Shown piece by piece: positions 14,826-22,054 of a stretch of 46,395 nucleotides of DNA. The notes beneath the pieces are model-generated. The model did not search any database. It was not told the DNA's origin and saw only the letters and a program-made list of their open reading frames with translations. How positions within the stretch are numbered: the stretch's first letter is position 1; each line of letters starts with the position of its first letter. Made by a program: the position numbers and the translations under genes. The DNA comes from an uncultured Candidatus Poseidoniales archaeon (GTDB lineage Archaea; Thermoplasmatota; Poseidoniia; Poseidoniales; Thalassarchaeaceae). The stretch covers positions 1-46,395 of the forward strand of contig CACGIM010000001.1 in the NCBI GenBank assembly GCA_902573115.1. The letters run 5' to 3'.

Positions 14826-14860
14826 ATCTTCCCTACCCTTTGACTCGATTTGCTGGGACT

Positions 14861-15343
14861 TTAATTCCACCACTCCTCTCCTTCCGGCGTTGTCTCCTTG
14901 AATACTTCTTCGACAAAGGAAGAGGCTTTGAAAGGCCCCTCCTTATCCAGATTGGTTTTCTCTGTTCGGAGAATTTCTTCCCCGTCAAAGTAGCGTATCT
15001 CTAGCCAGTCATCCTCATCGTCCTGGGAGCTTGTGAATGTTAAGTCTAGGTTCCTCCCCATCTTCCCAGTATCTTCAAGGTATATTTTCGCGCTTTCCCT
15101 AATACTCTCGGTCTGTTTCCAGAAATCCATCATCGTCCTGATGTGTAGCGTTACCTCTTTGCCGTCGATCTGGGCTCGGAGTGATTTTCCCTCTTCGTCG
15201 AAAATATCGTTTTGGCTCGTCTTCACCATCCAAATCAAACCACTCAGAAACTCTCCAAGCTCCCCCGACCTAATTTCCTTCAATTTTCCAAATCCTATGA
15301 ATAAGACAATGAATAGGATAAATCCAATCTCTCCGGAATTCAT
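14861..15343 (-). CDS. Membrane-anchored protein of unknown function
   Basis: A 160-residue protein with one N-terminal membrane helix (GEIGFILFIVLFIGFG) and a soluble part of about 140 residues. The soluble part has alternating charged strands and helices (KEVTLHIRTMMDFW, LDLTFTSSQDDEDDWLEIRYFDGEEI) and ends in EEWWN. It looks like a membrane-tethered cytoplasmic domain. No family was recognised. Confidence 0.55.
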   Translation of the reverse strand: MNSGEIGFILFIVLFIGFGKLKEIRSGELGEFLSGLIWMVKTSQNDIFDEEGKSLRAQIDGKEVTLHIRTMMDFWKQTESIRESAKIYLEDTGKMGRNLDLTFTSSQDDEDDWLEIRYFDGEEILRTEKTNLDKEGPFKASSFVEEVFKETTPEGEEWWN

Positions 15344-15475
15344 GTCCCTGTCAAAGGCATTAGGTATGTATAGATGTGGAAGTATGAATCAATGGGCTTT
15401 CAGTGGGCCGAATCAGTTCCTAGGGATGATGATGCAGCGTCATCTTCCATTCATTCATGACGTATGTGTAATGAT

Positions 15476-15551
15476 GGGGCCCTCTATTATGCCTACATCA
15501 TAGTGGGTACCCTAAGTGATGCGGGCATCATCAAGGAGCCCTTTATTATGC
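15476..15551 (+). repeat. Direct and palindromic CATCAT/ATTATGC elements
   Basis: Two copies of a G(G/A)GCCCT(C/T)TATTATGC sequence begin at 15476 and 15535. Between them lie a CTACATCATAGTGGGTACCC and a GTGATGCGGGCATCATC segment. The group sits 45 bp before the start of the pentapeptide lipoprotein gene and may hold its promoter. The rest of the spacer 15344-15596 shows no gene. Confidence 0.4.
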
Positions 15552-15596
15552 GATTACTGTAGAGGGTTTATCCCCTTCCCCCATTTACGAAAACCG

Positions 15597-16943
15597 ATGA
15601 AAGTAATTGCATTGGCTCTATCCTTGATTCTGCTTCTCGTCCCCCTAGCAGGTTGCACGGGAAACGATGACTCCAGAATTGGATGTCCGAACAGTCCTCC
15701 AGAAGGAACAACATGTGCCCCAAATAGGTCTTCAATCGTTACGGGAAATGATGAGCTTGGTTTGGTATATGCCAAAGAAGTCGACCTCAGTGGTTTTGAT
15801 CTCAGAGATGCCGACCTATCAGGAGCTATGCTTGCATATGCAAACCTCAGTAGGGCAGATCTCAGGGGAGCCGATCTCAGTGGAAGCATAATCAGAGGAA
15901 CCAATTTCATCAATGCCACCATTACAGGAGCAATCTTTGACGGTGCAATTTACGATGAGCATACTTTTTGGTATCCTGGATGGAATGACAGAGATGGAGA
16001 TGGCATATTGGATGATGGGAGAGTTCCCGAACAAATCAAAGAGGAAATGGTATACCTCGGGCCAGGATCAAATCTGGATGGAGTCAGCCTTGATGGTAGG
16101 CGGGATCTTTCTTTCCTCCCTGCAGTAGAGATGGACGGAATCGTGTTCCCTGGTTCCATTCCAGCCAACCTGTCACACTCAAGTCTCAGAGGGGCTAGCT
16201 TTAGGGACATTGACCTAGGCCTTTTCCTCACTGACTTTAGTGATGCTGATCTTACTGATGCTGATTTCTCTGGCTCAAGTTTAGTACTGGCCCGCCTTTC
16301 AGACGCCGATCTCACGGGGGCCAATTTTTCTGGAGTGTCATTGATGTATGCCGATCTCAGCGGTACAGACCTGAATAGCGCGGAGCTACACGACATTGAC
16401 GCCCGCATGCTTCTGGGATGCCCAGCGCTTCCTGATGGTTGGCTCTGCATTTCTGACCCATTCATGCAGCCCCCCTGTCCCGTTGGCGATGAGGAATCGG
16501 AAGAGGGGGCGGAATATGCCTTACTCATGGGTGATCTTCTGGACTCGTTAGATTTGTCCGATTGTCCATATTACATTCTTGGACCGACTGGGTATGTTTC
16601 GATGCCCATCAGGAATGTTGATCTGACGGGTTTGGACCTCAGCGTGAGGGCTCCAGAATGGATCAGTGCGGCAAACCTAACTGGTTGCCCCAGTAGCCTA
16701 TTTGAGGAATACATATGCACCGGGAGGGCTATTTTGGGGCCACTTGTGAGACTCATTGATGTCGATCTCTCAGGATTCGACCTGGCCGGAGTCAATCTGA
16801 GTGGATCATTAGTGTCTGGGGTAAATCTGACTGATGCGGATTTGAGCAATGCCGAACTGAGTGGTATTATTTGGCACGGTACAATTTGTCCCGATGGGAC
16901 CAATTCAGATGACAATGGGTATACTTGTGAGAATAATCTCTGA
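15597..16943 (+). CDS. Secreted pentapeptide-repeat lipoprotein with Cys-pair inserts
   Basis: A 448-residue protein with a signal peptide and lipobox (LAGC, about residue 20), so the pentapeptide domain lies outside the cell. Arrays of A(D/N)LS/ADLxG-type repeats form right-handed quadrilateral beta-helix segments at about 60-115, 195-270 and 375-425. Between them lie non-repeat inserts with paired cysteines in a recurring C-P-x(7-11)-C pattern: CPNSPPEGTTC, CPALPDGWLC, CPSSLFEEYIC and CPDGTNSDDNGYTC. These are likely disulphides outside the membrane. The ATG at 15597 starts the signal peptide; the longer frame begins in repeat DNA. Role unknown, perhaps surface binding. Confidence 0.82.
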   Translation: MKVIALALSLILLLVPLAGCTGNDDSRIGCPNSPPEGTTCAPNRSSIVTGNDELGLVYAKEVDLSGFDLRDADLSGAMLAYANLSRADLRGADLSGSIIRGTNFINATITGAIFDGAIYDEHTFWYPGWNDRDGDGILDDGRVPEQIKEEMVYLGPGSNLDGVSLDGRRDLSFLPAVEMDGIVFPGSIPANLSHSSLRGASFRDIDLGLFLTDFSDADLTDADFSGSSLVLARLSDADLTGANFSGVSLMYADLSGTDLNSAELHDIDARMLLGCPALPDGWLCISDPFMQPPCPVGDEESEEGAEYALLMGDLLDSLDLSDCPYYILGPTGYVSMPIRNVDLTGLDLSVRAPEWISAANLTGCPSSLFEEYICTGRAILGPLVRLIDVDLSGFDLAGVNLSGSLVSGVNLTDADLSNAELSGIIWHGTICPDGTNSDDNGYTCENNL

Positions 16944-17046
16944 AGTATATCATAATCCCTACGGTCTGTCTGTGGTACCACTCAGACGCACCCCTCTCTC
17001 TTGGAGGCTCCAAATATTTGAAATTTGAATTCATTTTCGCGATATT

Positions 17047-17334
17047 ATGTATTACAGGATAACCAAAGCAGAAGTACAAGCGGGCAAGTTTGAGGAAGCA
17101 ATGTCGACAATGGAGTCATTGAGGGACAGCATCGGCAAGATTAACGGTCTTGTAAGTAGCAACCTAGTACGAATAAGCGAAACGGAAATGTTAGGAGTTG
17201 CTGCTTATGAAAGTAAAGAGCATTTAGAAGCGTCACAAAACGAATTCAATGAGCTCATGGTTAACATGATGCCATACATGGCTGGACCCCCCGAGGTATC
17301 CTTTGGGGAAGGAGTATTTTCCTTCAACTCATGA
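17047..17334 (+). CDS. ABM-like small ferredoxin-fold protein, paralogue 2
   Basis: A 95-residue protein with the same landmarks as the one at 3514-3795: the MYYRITKAEV first strand, a GLVSSNLVRISE strand after the first helix, GVAAYESKEHLEA, a hydrophobic helix with MMPYMAGPP, and a final strand FSFNS. Both lack the longer loops of classical monooxygenases. A GATATT sequence lies immediately before the ATG. Probably a dimeric alpha-beta barrel protein; the activity cannot be read. Confidence 0.68.
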   Translation: MYYRITKAEVQAGKFEEAMSTMESLRDSIGKINGLVSSNLVRISETEMLGVAAYESKEHLEASQNEFNELMVNMMPYMAGPPEVSFGEGVFSFNS

Positions 17335-17356
17335 TTGGCCCTATGTGCCTCATGAT

Positions 17357-17536
17357 TCACCAACTAATGAAAACCCAGTACAAGATGGCAAGACTTGCCA
17401 CACAAAATGACACCACATAGAGCGTGGCCCCCTCCCCAAAGCTCAAATCATTCTCAAACCGATTTGAAAATAGAAATGCCAAGAATAAGAACACTGCTAT
17501 GTCGATTATGACAAAAGTGAGATATGGATCAACCAC
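17357..17536 (-). CDS. Small two-helix membrane protein with GTG start
   Basis: A 59-residue frame without an ATG. It encodes (M)VDPYLTFVIIDIAVFLFLA, a charged loop with NRFENDLSFGEG, and a second helix ending in YWVFISW. The two clean hydrophobic helices and the charged loop look like a real protein, and the frame closes upstream at a TAA seven codons before the GTG at 17536. It lies downstream of and on the same strand as the gene at 17614. Nothing else explains this 280-bp stretch. Confidence 0.42.
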   Translation of the reverse strand: MVDPYLTFVIIDIAVFLFLAFLFSNRFENDLSFGEGATLYVVSFCVASLAILYWVFISW

Positions 17537-17613
17537 GGAAATTCGTTTCTTTGTACCTTAAACCACATTTTTAGAGTTGCTTATTCACAACCATCCTGAT
17601 AATTGAAGACCAC

Positions 17614-18219
17614 TCACGTGCTGCCCTTTTGACCCCAGTAATTTCCTTCCGAGATTTGAACGAGCTCTGGCTTGGAATTGTTGTTCTTTATCGATACAAG
17701 TATGGAGGTTAGGAGTAGTATGCCGCCGCACACACCGCAGCAAAATGTCCAGATTACTGGATCGATTGAGCGGTCCACCAACGTGCTTTTACTGTGATCG
17801 TCCTCTTGGTAGTATACGTTCACCGTGATGCCTATTGGGAGAAGGGTCGACTGGACATCCTCCAAGCATCCGCCTTGGCTACTAGGATAGCTAGTCACGA
17901 GTACCGAGTCGCTGCCGTGGTAGGATACGCCATTCACAGAGTAAGTGTAGTTCACGTCCGCGGTGCAATCATACTCGTAGTAGGTATTGCACACCCTAGG
18001 TCCTCCTCCCCCCCTGGTACAAGACTCCTTTTCCATGTAATACTCATAGTACTCGGTCCCCTCCTCAACAGTCCCTATTGTGGAAGGGTCTACTTCCTCG
18101 GAGAAGTATGAAAACGCCCAGATTGCCAGCCCGGTTATCAAAGCGAAGAAGGAGATTCCGAATGCTTCCTTCATCGATAGCCAGCTGACCCCCATGAAGC
18201 CGTCGTCAGTCCAACCCAC
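17614..18219 (-). CDS. DUF3592-like two-helix membrane protein
   Basis: A 201-residue protein with a membrane helix at about 18-37, an external domain of about 115 residues, and a second helix at about 158-180 followed by a short basic tail. The external domain has strands around VNYTYSVNGVSYHG and VNVYYQEDDHSKSTL, the pattern of DUF3592 domains. It also has at least four cysteines (SCTR, VCNT, DCTA, GCLE) that could form disulphides. Function unknown. It could start at the methionine at residue 16, which would place the first helix nearer the N-terminus. Confidence 0.65.
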   Translation of the reverse strand: MGWTDDGFMGVSWLSMKEAFGISFFALITGLAIWAFSYFSEEVDPSTIGTVEEGTEYYEYYMEKESCTRGGGGPRVCNTYYEYDCTADVNYTYSVNGVSYHGSDSVLVTSYPSSQGGCLEDVQSTLLPIGITVNVYYQEDDHSKSTLVDRSIDPVIWTFCCGVCGGILLLTSILVSIKNNNSKPELVQISEGNYWGQKGST

Positions 18220-18341
18220 GGTTGGTTCCGTAGGCTTGCAAACTTAATGTTGATGACGGAGTTTAAGTTTTCTAGCGTTTTTCTCAGAATTCTGAATGGG
18301 ATGTTAATGAAGACCCAACGGGAACGATACATGTCGTAGTC

Positions 18342-18372
18342 ACCGACTGAGTAGGATACGACCTAAACGCTA
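18342..18372 (+). repeat. Short relative of the 109-bp repeat
   Basis: Positions 18342-18372 align without gaps to 12551-12581 (23 of 31 identical), with the conserved frame ACCGACTGA-N5-ATAC-N8-ACGCTA. It lies 65 bp before the methyltransferase start. The other two copies also lie upstream of same-direction genes. Confidence 0.4.
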
Positions 18373-18388
18373 TCCTTCCCCTCGCCAA

Positions 18389-18396
18389 TTTATAAT
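18389..18396 (+). promoter_or_regulatory. TATA-box-like sequence
   Basis: TTTATAAT in an AT-rich tract lies 41 bp before the preferred ATG (18437) of the following methyltransferase gene. That distance allows a transcript with a leader of about 15 bases. Promoter assignment is by position only. Confidence 0.4.
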
Positions 18397-18436
18397 CGTG
18401 AAAGGAATCATAAACAGTTGGAGGATAGTCAATCCA

Positions 18437-19294
18437 ATGCCTGAACACAAATACATCTTGGGCGACTCAAGATCGATGGAAGAGATTCCAGATGAGTCGG
18501 TTAACCTCGTTGTGACCTCCCCCCCTTATTGGAACTTGAAGGATTATGATGGCGGGGGAGACGAAATCGGCCAGGGGGACTCTTCGTATCAGGAATATTT
18601 GGCGGGCCTCTTTGGTGTGTTCCGAGAATGCACTCGCGTTCTTACACCAGACGGTAAAATCGCAATCAACATAATGCCGATATTTCTGACAGGAAAGGCC
18701 ACGAAGTTCAATCGCCGCGTCACAAAGACTGTTCTTTCCGACCTAGAGAGGTTCTTTGAGGGACTTGGGAACATGTTCTTTCTGTCACTTTACATTTGGG
18801 ATAAGCGGAAAATTGGCAGGTTCTCATCATGGGGATCCTATCCTTACCCTCCTAACCTGCTATCTACATATCCCTACGAATGGATAGTGGTATTTTCAAA
18901 AGAAGGAAAAAGGAAGCCAGTCGCGAAGTCGGTAAAGGAATCGAGCGAGCTTACTCACGAAGAGTGGACGAACTGGGTTTGCAACTCAATATGGGAAATG
19001 CCTCCAGCGTCCGCAAAAAAGGAGGGGCACCCTGCTCCATTCCCCGAGGAGTTACCACGTAGGCTAATCAAGATACACACCTTTGTCGGGGACACCGTGC
19101 TTGACCCGTTCTCTGGTAGCGGGACGACAACCAAGGTTGCAAAGCAGCTGGGCCGGAACAGCATTGCATATGACATAAACGAAGAGTATTTTGAGGCATT
19201 CAAGAAAAAGGTCGGATGGAACCAAAAAGGACTAAACGAATCCCATAATTACGAGTTAATCGATAGAAGAGGGAAAATGGTGTTAGGCTCTTAA
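18437..19294 (+). CDS. DNA methyltransferase, N4-cytosine/N6-adenine beta class
   Basis: A 285-residue S-adenosylmethionine-dependent DNA amino-methyltransferase. The catalytic motif IV TSPPYW (27-32) comes first and the cofactor motif I DPFSGSGTT (about 223-231) last, the order of the beta class. The SPPYW form is most common in N4-cytosine enzymes. The frame extends upstream to a GTG at 18398, but the ATG at 18437 (MPEHKYILGD) matches the usual short N-terminus before the catalytic motif. No endonuclease is adjacent; the only neighbour is a second methyltransferase, convergent with a 15-bp gap. Confidence 0.88.
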   Translation: MPEHKYILGDSRSMEEIPDESVNLVVTSPPYWNLKDYDGGGDEIGQGDSSYQEYLAGLFGVFRECTRVLTPDGKIAINIMPIFLTGKATKFNRRVTKTVLSDLERFFEGLGNMFFLSLYIWDKRKIGRFSSWGSYPYPPNLLSTYPYEWIVVFSKEGKRKPVAKSVKESSELTHEEWTNWVCNSIWEMPPASAKKEGHPAPFPEELPRRLIKIHTFVGDTVLDPFSGSGTTTKVAKQLGRNSIAYDINEEYFEAFKKKVGWNQKGLNESHNYELIDRRGKMVLGS

Positions 19295-19309
19295 ACGAGC
19301 ACTCTGGGC

Positions 19310-20368
19310 TCAATGTTTAGTCCATACAATGACCTGCTCTTTCCGATCAGTGTTGTTTACATTGTCCCAAATCTGACTGCTTGAACCAGTGTATCCACGT
19401 TGCTTAACATAATCTGGCTCCCAGTCAACCAACTCCGTGAAAAATTCACCGCCGTTTATCACGCCATCCTTGGTTTTCTTGTCCCCGACTACGAAAATTG
19501 CCTTGCCCCCTGGTTTCAACACATTCTTGATTTCTAGCATAACCACCTTCATATCGTCCTTGTATGTTGAAAATTTTTGGATTAATCCTTTCTTGATGTC
19601 AGATCTTTCATGTTTCGCCATGATTTCATAAACAAACTTCGTGTAATAAGAAGTGTAATCCAACGCGTCAAAATATGGCGGACTAGTGTATACGACGTCT
19701 ACAGAGTTCGCAGGTATAATCTCAGACAATCCCCTAGTGTCATGCTGGTGGATTTCTGAATCGGTATCCGCGAGAAGGTGGGGGGAGTTTTTGTTTACTT
19801 TATCATGGAATTTCCCAAAAAAATCAATTTCACGAAGTGGATATTGGATAGTTCCTATTTGGTTACTGGACCACTTGTAATGATTGCAACCTCTCGCAGA
19901 TAGAGCAATTGCCCCAAAAAACGCACCTTTTTCAAAGTCATTCATCTCACTGAAAAACTGCTTTAACCTCATTATTTGTGTGGCTGTTTTAGGGTGAAAG
20001 TGCTTCCTTGGCCAATCGGCCATTTCTTCTACTTCCTCTTCACCAACCCTCATCGCCTTCCGAACCATTAAGTCTGCATGATTAGCGTCAAAGAATTTGG
20101 ATGACATTGTTTTGGCTTTTGATATGGTTATGGCAATCGGATTGTTATCGACCCCGATGGCGCGGATTCCAACTTCCTGTGCCTCGGCCACAATCGTACC
20201 GGAGCCACAAAAGGGGTCCAGCAGACAAATTCCTTTTGGGAATTGATCGATCATATTTCTTGCATCAATAGCTGAAATCTTTCCCCTGTAAGGGAAAATT
20301 CCATGAATCGAATTTGGATTGTTAACGGACTGTAATTGCTTCAAAACGACTTCGTAATCAAACATCAA
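19310..20368 (-). CDS. DNA methyltransferase with motif order I then IV
   Basis: A 352-residue predicted DNA amino-methyltransferase. An N-terminal PYRGKISA segment is followed by motif I LLDPFCGSGT (49-58), an acidic VDNNPIA strand end (73-79) and, much later, motif IV TSPPYF (228-233). Between them, about 80-220, is a target-recognition-like region with RGCNHYKW. The order I then IV differs from the convergent partner at 18437, so the two are not duplicates. It may methylate the other strand of an asymmetric site or act alone. RNA methylation is a less likely alternative. Confidence 0.82.
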   Translation of the reverse strand: MMFDYEVVLKQLQSVNNPNSIHGIFPYRGKISAIDARNMIDQFPKGICLLDPFCGSGTIVAEAQEVGIRAIGVDNNPIAITISKAKTMSSKFFDANHADLMVRKAMRVGEEEVEEMADWPRKHFHPKTATQIMRLKQFFSEMNDFEKGAFFGAIALSARGCNHYKWSSNQIGTIQYPLREIDFFGKFHDKVNKNSPHLLADTDSEIHQHDTRGLSEIIPANSVDVVYTSPPYFDALDYTSYYTKFVYEIMAKHERSDIKKGLIQKFSTYKDDMKVVMLEIKNVLKPGGKAIFVVGDKKTKDGVINGGEFFTELVDWEPDYVKQRGYTGSSSQIWDNVNNTDRKEQVIVWTKH

Positions 20369-20455
20369 CTCAACCCATTCTCTAGTCGTTCAACCCAAGT
20401 AGGTTCGACATTGTTGAACATCGTCAAAGGCATATAGTAATGCCGTTTTTAGGGT

Positions 20456-21181
20456 CTAAGACATCTTATTGAGATGCTTCAATGTCATCTCGTGGTCCAT
20501 CTTATTGTAACCATCCTTGTCTACGCAAGCAATCTCCACGGTATCGTGGTTGAGGTCTTCCTCCAACGAGTCCCGCAATGCTTCCAATCCTAGTTTTATT
20601 GCGGCGTTTTGGGTCATTCCTGCCTTCCACTTTTCCTCGAAGTAATCAATCGCAGTCGATCTGCCCCTTCCGATTGCACCGGCGTTGTATGACTGGTATG
20701 CGCCTGAAGGATCTGTCTCGAAGAGATGGATGCCGTCTTCGTCTATCCCTGCGATTAGAAGCGCGGTGCCAAATGGCCTTGCACCGCCATACTGGGTGAA
20801 GGACTGCTTGTAGTCGCACATCTTCTTGACAAGTGTTGAGACTGGAATCTGATCTCCGTAAGTCATCCGGTTAACTTGGCATTGTACCCTTGCCCTATCA
20901 ACAAGTTGTCTAGCGTCTGCCACGAGGCCCGAGGTTGTGATTCCTATGTGATTGTCGATTTGGTACATTTTCTCTATTGAGTCAGTGATCACTAGTTTGC
21001 TCTGTACCCTTTTGTCGACGATGAGGACAACGCCATCCTTGTACACGAGCCCCACAGTTGTGGTTCCCCTCTTGACAGATTCTCTGGCGTACTCTACTTG
21101 GTAGAGCCTCCCATCTGGGGAGAATGTAGAGACCCCGTGATCATATCCCCTACCACTTGGCTGCATCGCAATCATCCCCAT
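20456..21181 (-). CDS. psmA: Proteasome alpha subunit
   Basis: A 241-residue subunit of the 20S proteasome outer ring, which gates entry of unfolded proteins and docks ATPase regulators. The alpha-subunit signature YDHGVSTFSPDGRLYQVEYARE appears near residue 13 (here spanning the N-terminal gate and H0 helix), followed by KRGTTTVG. The catalytic threonine of beta subunits is absent, as expected. The frame runs a further seven codons upstream, but ATGs at 21181, 21175 or 21166 match the normal short N-terminus. No beta subunit is in the window. Divergent from dph6. Confidence 0.95.
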   Translation of the reverse strand: MGMIAMQPSGRGYDHGVSTFSPDGRLYQVEYARESVKRGTTTVGLVYKDGVVLIVDKRVQSKLVITDSIEKMYQIDNHIGITTSGLVADARQLVDRARVQCQVNRMTYGDQIPVSTLVKKMCDYKQSFTQYGGARPFGTALLIAGIDEDGIHLFETDPSGAYQSYNAGAIGRGRSTAIDYFEEKWKAGMTQNAAIKLGLEALRDSLEEDLNHDTVEIACVDKDGYNKMDHEMTLKHLNKMS

Positions 21182-21260
21182 GCCATAATGGACTCTTATC
21201 AATCTTGGTCGAGGGAAGACTCAATCAGGGGGGCATTTCGTCGAATAACAAGGTGCCGAA

Positions 21261-22016
21261 GTGAAAGTTGCGGTTTTGTCATCCGGGGGCAAGGACTCCT
21301 CTTACGCTGCTTGGTGGTGTGAGCTCCAAGGATGGGAAGTTACCTGCATTGTGACTGTGGTTGTGACTGGTGGAGATTCTCTTATGTTCCAACTCGAAAA
21401 TACGCCGGTAGCAGCACTTCAGGCCAGCTCAATGGGGGTTCCATGGCTACCAGTAAGAACAGAGGGGGAAGAAGGGGCCGAGATTAATGACCTGCAAACG
21501 GCGTTGTCGGGAATTATTTCACCTCACGAGGTACTTGAGAGTATTTGGCCAAGCGGCTTCTTGAAGCCTGACGGGCTAGAGATTCACACTGGTGTGCTCG
21601 AAATTGATGCATTAGTATCCGGGGCATTAAGATCTGATTTTCAGAAAACTAGGCTGGAAATGATGTGCGAAAGGTTGGGGGTCAAATCCTTCAGCCCTTT
21701 GTGGCACAAAGGTTCTCGGCAACACATGAGCTCCCTGATCGATCATGGATTTGGTGTGGTGATTACTTCTGTTTCCTCAGAGGGCCTAACCGAGGAATGG
21801 CTAGGCAGGAAGCTGGACAATAGTACTCTAGAGAGGCTCCAGTCGCTATCTGAAAAATACCGATTTAATCTAGACGGAGAGGGCGGTGAGTTTGAGACAA
21901 TGGTCGTATCGGGGCCACACATGGAAGGCCATATTGTATTCCAGCATGACGTTTTGTGGAATGGTTCGAGAGGTTCAATAAAATTGGATTCTTGCTCCCT
22001 TCACCAGTATCGCTAA
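21261..22016 (+). CDS. dph6: Diphthine--ammonia ligase
   Basis: A 251-residue ATP-pyrophosphatase-family enzyme for the last step of diphthamide formation on elongation factor 2, turning diphthine and ammonia into diphthamide with ATP. The PP-loop SSGGKDSSYAAW (7-18) binds ATP. The family's GDS(L)MFQ, LVSGALRSDFQKTR and GEGGEFET(M)V motifs follow in order. The start is a GTG at 21261. The next gene (purB) begins 38 bp downstream of its stop on the same strand, so the two may be co-transcribed. Confidence 0.92.
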   Translation: MKVAVLSSGGKDSSYAAWWCELQGWEVTCIVTVVVTGGDSLMFQLENTPVAALQASSMGVPWLPVRTEGEEGAEINDLQTALSGIISPHEVLESIWPSGFLKPDGLEIHTGVLEIDALVSGALRSDFQKTRLEMMCERLGVKSFSPLWHKGSRQHMSSLIDHGFGVVITSVSSEGLTEEWLGRKLDNSTLERLQSLSEKYRFNLDGEGGEFETMVVSGPHMEGHIVFQHDVLWNGSRGSIKLDSCSLHQYR

Positions 22017-22054
22017 TCTCAAACAGTGGGTGCGACTCGGGCGACTCGGTCAAC

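Noticed and set aside
15554-16528. Minus-strand frames opposite the pentapeptide gene
   Set aside because: They are Leu/Arg/Ser-rich mirror readings of the pentapeptide repeats, without a start signal or recognisable family.
21956-22054. 33-residue N-terminal extension of adenylosuccinate lyase
   Set aside because: The extension overlaps the dph6 coding end, and the conserved PLDYRYG start lies at the ATG at 22055.
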